Shown: positions 43,373 to 47,362 of the stretch, one piece after another
Position numbering within the stretch: the first letter of the stretch is position 1
How the letters are laid out: every line of letters begins with the position of its first letter
Source of the DNA: an uncultured Eggerthellaceae bacterium
Lineage (GTDB): Bacteria; Actinomycetota; Coriobacteriia; Coriobacteriales; Eggerthellaceae
Assembly: GCA_947626195.1 (NCBI GenBank)
Contig: CANQRF010000014.1
Span: 1 to 47,362, forward strand
Length of the DNA: 47,362 bases
Reading direction: 5' to 3'
Program-made: the position numbers and the translations under genes
Notes under the pieces: model-generated
Databases searched by the model: none
Told to the model about the DNA's origin: nothing
Seen by the model: only the letters and a program-made list of their open reading frames with translations

Positions 43373-44242
43373 CTAGATTAGCGTTTCCTCCAAAAATGCC
43401 TCGTTGATCGGCAGGTTGAATTCCTCGGCGATCGCACGGAGCCCCTCGTCGGTGATGGTGTTTCTGAAGTTGTCCGAGCCACCGTTCATGCAGCGGGCGC
43501 GCACATAGACGCCGGCGGCCTTTTCGATGGCATGCATGAGACCGAAGGCTGCATCGAAGTCAGCGCCGGTGGCGAAAAGCCCGTGAGACGCCCAGATCAC
43601 GGCATCGTAGGTTCTCATGAGCTTGCTCGTGGCCTTTGCGATATCGGCACCGCCCGGCACCATCCAGGGCACGACACCCACGCCCATGGGAAACGCGATG
43701 ATGCTTTCGGTCATCGCCTGCCAGAGCAGACGGGTGATGGTGCGGGAGTTCAGCTCTACCACCATGGTCATGGCGATCACGCTGCTCGGGTGCGCATGGT
43801 ACATCACGCGGCAGGCACCATCGGTTGCGGCGGCTCGCACCGCGTGATTAAGCACGTGGCTCGAAAGCTCGCTCGTCGGTCTGCCGCCGTCTTCAAAGCC
43901 CCAGACCACACGATAGGCGTTTCCTTCATCGTTGATTTCGACAATGCCGGCGTAACGGCTGGTTTCTGAGGATATATTGCGCATGTAGCTGCCGGCGCTC
44001 GTGGAGACGAAGAACTCGCCCGCCATGCTTGGCGCTTCCACATCCATCCGTTTCCATTCGCCGGGAGTTTCGTTGAAAAACGGGCGTGCGAACGCCACAT
44101 CTTCCGTCGCCATGCGATAGGTGAGGTTTCCGCCGTTGCGCTCATGCCAACCTTGGCGATAGCCGTCGTCGCACAGGCGAACAAAGCTCCTCATGAACGC
44201 GAGTTCCTCCATGCATGTTGCCAAATTCGCATCGTCTCGCAT
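43373..44242 (-). CDS. rhaD: Rhamnulose-1-phosphate aldolase-like class II aldolase
   Basis: A zinc class II aldolase of 289 residues, close to E. coli RhaD (274). Matches include WHERNGGNLTYRM, PTSELSSH with the catalytic Glu, YHAHPSS with two zinc-binding His, FPMGVGVVPWMVPG and WASHGLFATG with the third His. RhaD splits L-rhamnulose 1-phosphate into dihydroxyacetone phosphate and L-lactaldehyde. No rhamnose isomerase or kinase gene is near, so another sugar phosphate is possible. The ATG at 44242 follows AAAGGAAG; a TTG at 44248 is less likely. The region 44249-44365 holds a possible promoter (TTATTG, 17 bases, TAGACT). Confidence 0.88.
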   Translation of the reverse strand: MRDDANLATCMEELAFMRSFVRLCDDGYRQGWHERNGGNLTYRMATEDVAFARPFFNETPGEWKRMDVEAPSMAGEFFVSTSAGSYMRNISSETSRYAGIVEINDEGNAYRVVWGFEDGGRPTSELSSHVLNHAVRAAATDGACRVMYHAHPSSVIAMTMVVELNSRTITRLLWQAMTESIIAFPMGVGVVPWMVPGGADIAKATSKLMRTYDAVIWASHGLFATGADFDAAFGLMHAIEKAAGVYVRARCMNGGSDNFRNTITDEGLRAIAEEFNLPINEAFLEETLI

Positions 44243-44365
44243 CGTCAAGCTTCCTTTCGCAATTGATCGCCCTCCAGTCTATCACTAGGTATTCTATGCA
44301 ATAAGGGGAGCGAAACGGTGGTGAAACGACCATCGTACTCAGGGCAATGCCCATACTCCCACCGC

Positions 44366-44578
44366 CTACCAATGCGGTGGCTTCCCCGTTTCCAGATACG
44401 CATCAAGATCCTGCACCATGAGGTCGGGAGACTCAATGTGATAGAGAAAGTAGTTGTCTAAGACAACTTGAGAGAGCCCTCGTTTGGCGAACAGATCGGC
44501 AACTTCAGGGCCGGTAAGGCTCTTGGCGTTTCGGTAGTATTCCATGGCGAAAACGAGAAAGCGCATCTCCTTGCTCAT
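44366..44578 (-). CDS. DUF3791-like small protein
   Basis: A 70-residue protein, MSKEMRFLVFAMEYYRNAKS followed by LTGPEVADLFAKRGLSQVVLDNYFLYHIES, which matches the DUF3791 pattern as I know it. Such genes often sit beside DUF3990 genes and small partners in gut bacteria, and toxin-antitoxin-like roles have been suggested without proof. It overlaps the upstream gene by 4 bases (ATGA). A CCACCGC/GCGGTGG hairpin surrounds its stop codon (44359-44380). Confidence 0.75.
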   Translation of the reverse strand: MSKEMRFLVFAMEYYRNAKSLTGPEVADLFAKRGLSQVVLDNYFLYHIESPDLMVQDLDAYLETGKPPHW

Positions 44579-44814
44579 GACTGCTCCTCCGGATCCTCGA
44601 ACGCTCCGGTTTCGAGCACCTGCCGATAGAGTCCCGCTAAAGCTCCGGCGCTCAGATGCCACAGGCCGCTTTCCGGATTGCGCAGAAGCTCATAGAAGTC
44701 CGACCGATAGAACTCCTCGAACTGCTCGGGCTCGGTATAGCCAAGCACCTCAAAGATGCCAGGCAGGATGGCAGTCCCAAGGAGAACGGACAGCTGTTCA
44801 GGAGACTTTGCCAC
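44575..44814 (-). CDS. Small protein paired with the DUF3791 gene
   Basis: A 79-residue protein that I cannot name with certainty. It reads FEVLGYTEPEQFEEFYRSDFYELLRNPESGLWHLS, close in style to the small genes that accompany DUF3791 in related genomes. It is acidic, has no signal peptide and no membrane segment. The start is a GTG at 44814 after GAGGTGA. It is translationally coupled to the DUF3791 gene, and the two form a closed small operon upstream of the aldolase. Function unknown; a toxin-antitoxin or regulatory pair is possible. The gap to asnS (44815-45076) has no further gene. Confidence 0.7.
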   Translation of the reverse strand: MAKSPEQLSVLLGTAILPGIFEVLGYTEPEQFEEFYRSDFYELLRNPESGLWHLSAGALAGLYRQVLETGAFEDPEEQS

Positions 44815-45076
44815 TCACCTCACCTCGCAACTTCCCGCGCACCTCCCTTCTTGCTACTTGCGAATTGTACCATCGGATGGTTCATTCTGCCGAGTCCGCC
44901 TCACCGCTGATGATCTTGCGTGAGAACGGGCGTTTCAAGTGCTCCCATTTAGCGGAAACGGTTGGCTTTACGCTTCGGGCGGCCTCGCTTAAAATGAACG
45001 CCGATACACCCGCGCTCAGAACCCGTGCTCTGCGGTTCGCAAAACGTGAAATGAACGTGCTCACAGGAAGGCAGCT

Positions 45077-46480
45077 ATGAAGAGAACTCCGATTTCCAAG
45101 CTCTACGCCAACCCGAAAGCCTACGCCGACCGTGAGGTGGCTGTTGCCGGATGGGTTCGTTCGGTACGAGACATGAAGAACTTCGGTTTCGTCACCCTGA
45201 ACGACGGCAGCTGCTTCAAAGATCTTCAGGCTGTTATGAACGCGGAAGAACTGGAAAACTACGAAGAAGTTGCCGGCGTGGGCGTGGGCTCGGCACTGAC
45301 GATTTCCGGCACGGTTGCCCTGACGCCCGATCGTCCACAGCCGTTTGAGCTGCAGGCGGCCACTATTCGCATCGTCGGCGAAAGCAGCCCCGATTACCCC
45401 ATGCAGAAAAAGCGCGCCACCCGCGAGTTTCTGCGCACGCAGCAGCATCTTCGTGCTCGCACGAACCTCTTCCGCGCGGTCTTCCGCGTGCGATCGACGG
45501 CAGCCTACGCCATCCATCGTTTCTTCCAAGAGCGCGGCTTCGTCTATGTGACCACACCGATCATCACGGCAAACGACGCCGAGGGAGCCGGCGAGATGTT
45601 CCGCGTTACCACGATGGATTTCGAAAATCCGCCGCGCACCGAAAGCGGAGAAATCGATTGGAGCCAAGACTTCTTCGGGAAGTCTGCCAACCTCACCGTT
45701 TCTGGGCAGCTTCAAGCTGAGAGCTTCGCGATGAGCTTCGGCGATGTGTACACCTTCGGCCCGACGTTTCGTGCGGAGAACTCGAATACGCGCCGCCATG
45801 CCGCCGAGTTTTGGATGGTGGAGCCCGAGATGGCGTTTTGCGATCTTGAGGGCGACATGGACATCGCTGAGGACATGCTGAAAACCGTGATCGCCGATGT
45901 GATGGCGGCTTGCCCCGACGAGATGGCGCTTTTCGCGAAGTTTGTGGACAAAGACCTGATTGATCGCCTGGAATCCGTGGTCACGAGCGAGTTTGCCCGC
46001 ATCACCTACACCGAGGCGGTGCAGATTCTCGAAGATGCGCAGAACAATGGACGCAAGTTCGAGTATCCCATCTCGTGGGGTGTGGACTTGCAAACCGAGC
46101 ACGAGCGCTTCCTTACCGAAGAGCATTTCGGCAGGCCGGTTTTCGTGACCGATTATCCCGCAGGCATCAAGGCGTTCTACATGCGTGCCAACGACGATGG
46201 TAAGACCGTGGCGGCGGTGGACTGCCTCGTCCCCGGCGTGGGGGAGATCATCGGCGGTTCGCAGCGTGAGGAACGCCTCGAAAAGCTGCAGAAGCGCATC
46301 GAAGACTTGGGAATGGACGTCGAGCAATACAAGTATTACCTCGATTTGCGCCGCTACGGCACCTGTGAACACGCGGGATTTGGCCTCGGCTTTGAGCGGC
46401 TCGTCATGTACCTGACCGGCATCGACAACATTCGCGATGTGATTCCGCATCCGCGCACCGTCGGCAACGCTGAGTTCTAA
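45077..46480 (+). CDS. asnS: Asparaginyl-tRNA synthetase
   Basis: A class IIb synthetase of 467 residues, normal length for AsnRS. The N-terminal anticodon-binding OB fold has [21 protein letters not shown]. The catalytic domain shows [16 protein letters not shown], the class II motif 2 region [20 protein letters not shown], and motif 3 [15 protein letters not shown]. The residues NTRRH mark asparagine rather than aspartate enzymes. It charges tRNA-Asn. AGGAAGGC precedes the ATG. Asparaginase lies about 2 kb upstream, so asparagine use and destruction are close but not in one operon. Confidence 0.97.
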   Translation: MKRTPISKLYANPKAYADREVAVAGWVRSVRDMKNFGFVTLNDGSCFKDLQAVMNAEELENYEEVAGVGVGSALTISGTVALTPDRPQPFELQAATIRIVGESSPDYPMQKKRATREFLRTQQHLRARTNLFRAVFRVRSTAAYAIHRFFQERGFVYVTTPIITANDAEGAGEMFRVTTMDFENPPRTESGEIDWSQDFFGKSANLTVSGQLQAESFAMSFGDVYTFGPTFRAENSNTRRHAAEFWMVEPEMAFCDLEGDMDIAEDMLKTVIADVMAACPDEMALFAKFVDKDLIDRLESVVTSEFARITYTEAVQILEDAQNNGRKFEYPISWGVDLQTEHERFLTEEHFGRPVFVTDYPAGIKAFYMRANDDGKTVAAVDCLVPGVGEIIGGSQREERLEKLQKRIEDLGMDVEQYKYYLDLRRYGTCEHAGFGLGFERLVMYLTGIDNIRDVIPHPRTVGNAEF

Positions 46481-46487
46481 TCGTAAT

Positions 46488-46519
46488 CCTCCAACATCGC
46501 TGGGTCGACATCTGGAGGG
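46488..46519 (+). promoter_or_regulatory. Hairpin masking the SRAP ribosome site
   Basis: CCTCCA at 46488-46493 is complementary to TGGAGG at 46513-46518, which is most of the ribosome site before the ATG at 46524. If folded, the stem hides the site. It may tune translation of the SRAP gene or may be only a weak asnS terminator. Confidence 0.45.
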
Positions 46520-46523
46520 CAGT

Positions 46524-47216
46524 ATGTGCGGGAGGTTTACCAGCCTTACCTATGACGAAGTGGCGGATGTCATCAAAGAGATCGAGGTGACATCGCCTCT
46601 TAACATTATGCCCGATTGGCCTGCCACGCATCCGAACGCCTATCCGAAGATGCGGGTTACCATCATCAGACCCGACGAAGAAATACGCGATGCGAAAGAA
46701 AAGCTTGTTCCCGCAGAGCTTCAGTGGGGATTTCCCGTGGAATGGCAGCAAGGGGTCGTGTTCAACACGCGCATCGAATCAGCGGGAAAGCCCCTCTGGC
46801 GCGATTCTCTTACACACAGACGCTGCCTTGTGCCTGCGCTGAGCTTCTTCGAGCCACACCAAAGCGAGATGGCACTCAGCCCGCGCACGCAGAAGCCGGT
46901 GAAGCGGCCGTACGAGTTTTCCCTTCCCGATGGCAGCGTGCTCCTTATGGCGGCAATTTGGAAAGAGGATTGGTTCTCGATTCTCACCACCGAGCCGAAT
47001 GCCGCGGTTGCGCCTGTTCACCCGCGTATGCCTCTTGTGATAGCGCAGGATGAGATAGACACATGGCTCCATGGCGATTACGGCACGCTCATCGACCGCG
47101 GCGCCATCAACCTCACGGCAACGCCCGAACTCCCCCTCACGCAATCTCCTTCATCGACCCCCGAGCTCCCTCTCGCACAACCTCCAACGTCAACCCTCAA
47201 ATTGCCATTGGAATAA
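46524..47216 (+). CDS. SOS-response-associated peptidase (SRAP/YedK/HMCES family)
   Basis: A 230-residue SRAP protein. Cys2 in the opening MCGRF is the residue that forms a covalent bond with abasic DNA in the family. Conserved sets visible are NTRIES, RRCLVPALSFFEPH and HPRMPLVI; the common Tyr-Glu-Trp of the GFYEW motif appears here as FFEPH, with the Glu kept. These proteins shield abasic sites in single-stranded DNA and later release themselves. The last 32 residues form a degenerate 12-residue repeat (TPELPLxQxPxS), outside the fold. The ribosome site GGAGGG may be masked by a hairpin. Confidence 0.9.
   Translation: MCGRFTSLTYDEVADVIKEIEVTSPLNIMPDWPATHPNAYPKMRVTIIRPDEEIRDAKEKLVPAELQWGFPVEWQQGVVFNTRIESAGKPLWRDSLTHRRCLVPALSFFEPHQSEMALSPRTQKPVKRPYEFSLPDGSVLLMAAIWKEDWFSILTTEPNAAVAPVHPRMPLVIAQDEIDTWLHGDYGTLIDRGAINLTATPELPLTQSPSSTPELPLAQPPTSTLKLPLE
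47121..47213 (+). repeat. 36-base tandem repeat in the SRAP tail
   Basis: Two diverged 36-base units (47121-47156 and 47157-47192) and a partial third encode TPELPLTQSPSS, TPELPLAQPPTS and TLKLPLE. Codons differ between copies, so the repeat is old or is selected as protein. Confidence 0.7.
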
Positions 47217-47251
47217 ACGTTTGCGAAGAGTTCTGTTCGCTTTAACCCGAA

Positions 47252-47275
47252 TTTGCGGGATTCGAACCCCGCAAA
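47252..47275. other. Perfect hairpin with a T-arm-like loop
   Basis: TTTGCGGG at 47252-47259 pairs with CCCGCAAA at 47268-47275. On the minus strand the loop reads GTTCGAAT, like a tRNA T arm, but the flanks do not pair as an acceptor stem. It could end the SRAP transcript. Confidence 0.45.
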
Positions 47276-47285
47276 CATGTCATCG

Positions 47286-47362
47286 GGAATCATGAACCAC
47301 CCTTCAAAAGGGTGGTTTGCTCTGGGGGTATAACCCCAAGGAAGACCGGCAGCGTCTCAAGG
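47286..47362 (-). mobile_element. Probable right end of an IS200/IS605-type element
   Basis: Read on the minus strand, CTTGGGGTTATACCCCCAG is followed by a 10-pair hairpin AACCACCCTT/AAGGGTGGTT (47317-47308 with 47304-47295) and CATGATT. From memory this arrangement is typical of the right ends, and guide-RNA ends, of TnpB-carrying IS605-group elements. A tnpB gene would lie beyond 47362 on the minus strand, so only the end is seen. The exact boundary, about 47286, is a guess. Confidence 0.45.

Noticed and set aside
47222-47362. tRNA or tmRNA on the minus strand
   Set aside because: There is a T-arm-like hairpin and an anticodon-like loop with TTG, but no acceptor stem, a poor D arm, and the hairpin at 47295-47317 has ten pairs. 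A mobile-element end explains it better.

Overview
The window looks like chromosomal DNA of an anaerobic, gut-type actinobacterium of the class Coriobacteriia, probably Eggerthellaceae. This is an inference from content: moderately high GC, several Tat-exported FAD-dependent reductases of the fumarate reductase family next to LysR or TetR regulators, a membrane LuxR regulator with about twelve membrane segments, sortase-anchored proteins with an LSxTGD signal, and an oxygen-sensitive type 2-hydroxyacyl-CoA dehydratase activase set. No rRNA and no intact tRNA was seen, so the species cannot be named.

Layout. 1-5.7 kb: a minus-strand operon with two dehydratase-like proteins, their ATP-driven activase, and a HelD-type helicase, all joined by short overlaps. 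5.8-6.4 kb: a RelB/RelE-type toxin-antitoxin pair behind a repeat-rich operator. 6.5-13.5 kb: a sortase-anchored surface protein, a strongly structured non-coding segment, a small membrane protein, mazG, a ferredoxin-tailed aldo/keto reductase and a cell-wall-anchored 5'-nucleotidase. 13.9-23.9 kb: a glutamate decarboxylase (gadB) and its glutamate/GABA antiporter (gadC), separated by about 6.7 kb of accessory genes: two AAA ATPases behind elaborate dyad operators, a lipoprotein, a Tat flavoprotein behind a G9 promoter spacer, and a HigA antitoxin whose HigB toxin has been internally deleted.

24.2-25.4 kb: a 3alpha-hydroxysteroid-dehydrogenase-like SDR with a SnoaL-like partner. 25.4-28.3 kb: a compact minus-strand cluster of an esterase, a stand-alone adenylation enzyme and a GNAT acetyltransferase, unusually rich in tandem repeats. 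28.4-31.8 kb: a TetR regulator divergent from a Tat flavoprotein and its iron-sulfur partner. 31.8-38.2 kb: TraX-like and CPBP-protease genes fired from overlapping divergent -10 boxes, a membrane J-domain protein, typA, ackA and a GNAT. 38.3-39.7 kb: a deletion scar where a LysR regulator and a flavoprotein have both lost their 5' halves. 39.7-47.2 kb: a sugar O-acetyltransferase, the membrane LuxR regulator, L-asparaginase, a RhaD-like aldolase, a DUF3791 pair, asnS and an SRAP protein.

The last 80 bases look like the right end of an IS200/IS605-type (TnpB) element that continues beyond the window.

The genes work mainly in anaerobic respiration of organic acceptors (exported flavoproteins), acid resistance (gadB/gadC), acetate fermentation (ackA), asparagine metabolism (ansA, asnS) and surface display. 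Start codons were chosen by ribosome binding sites and overlaps and differ in many places from the longest open frame.
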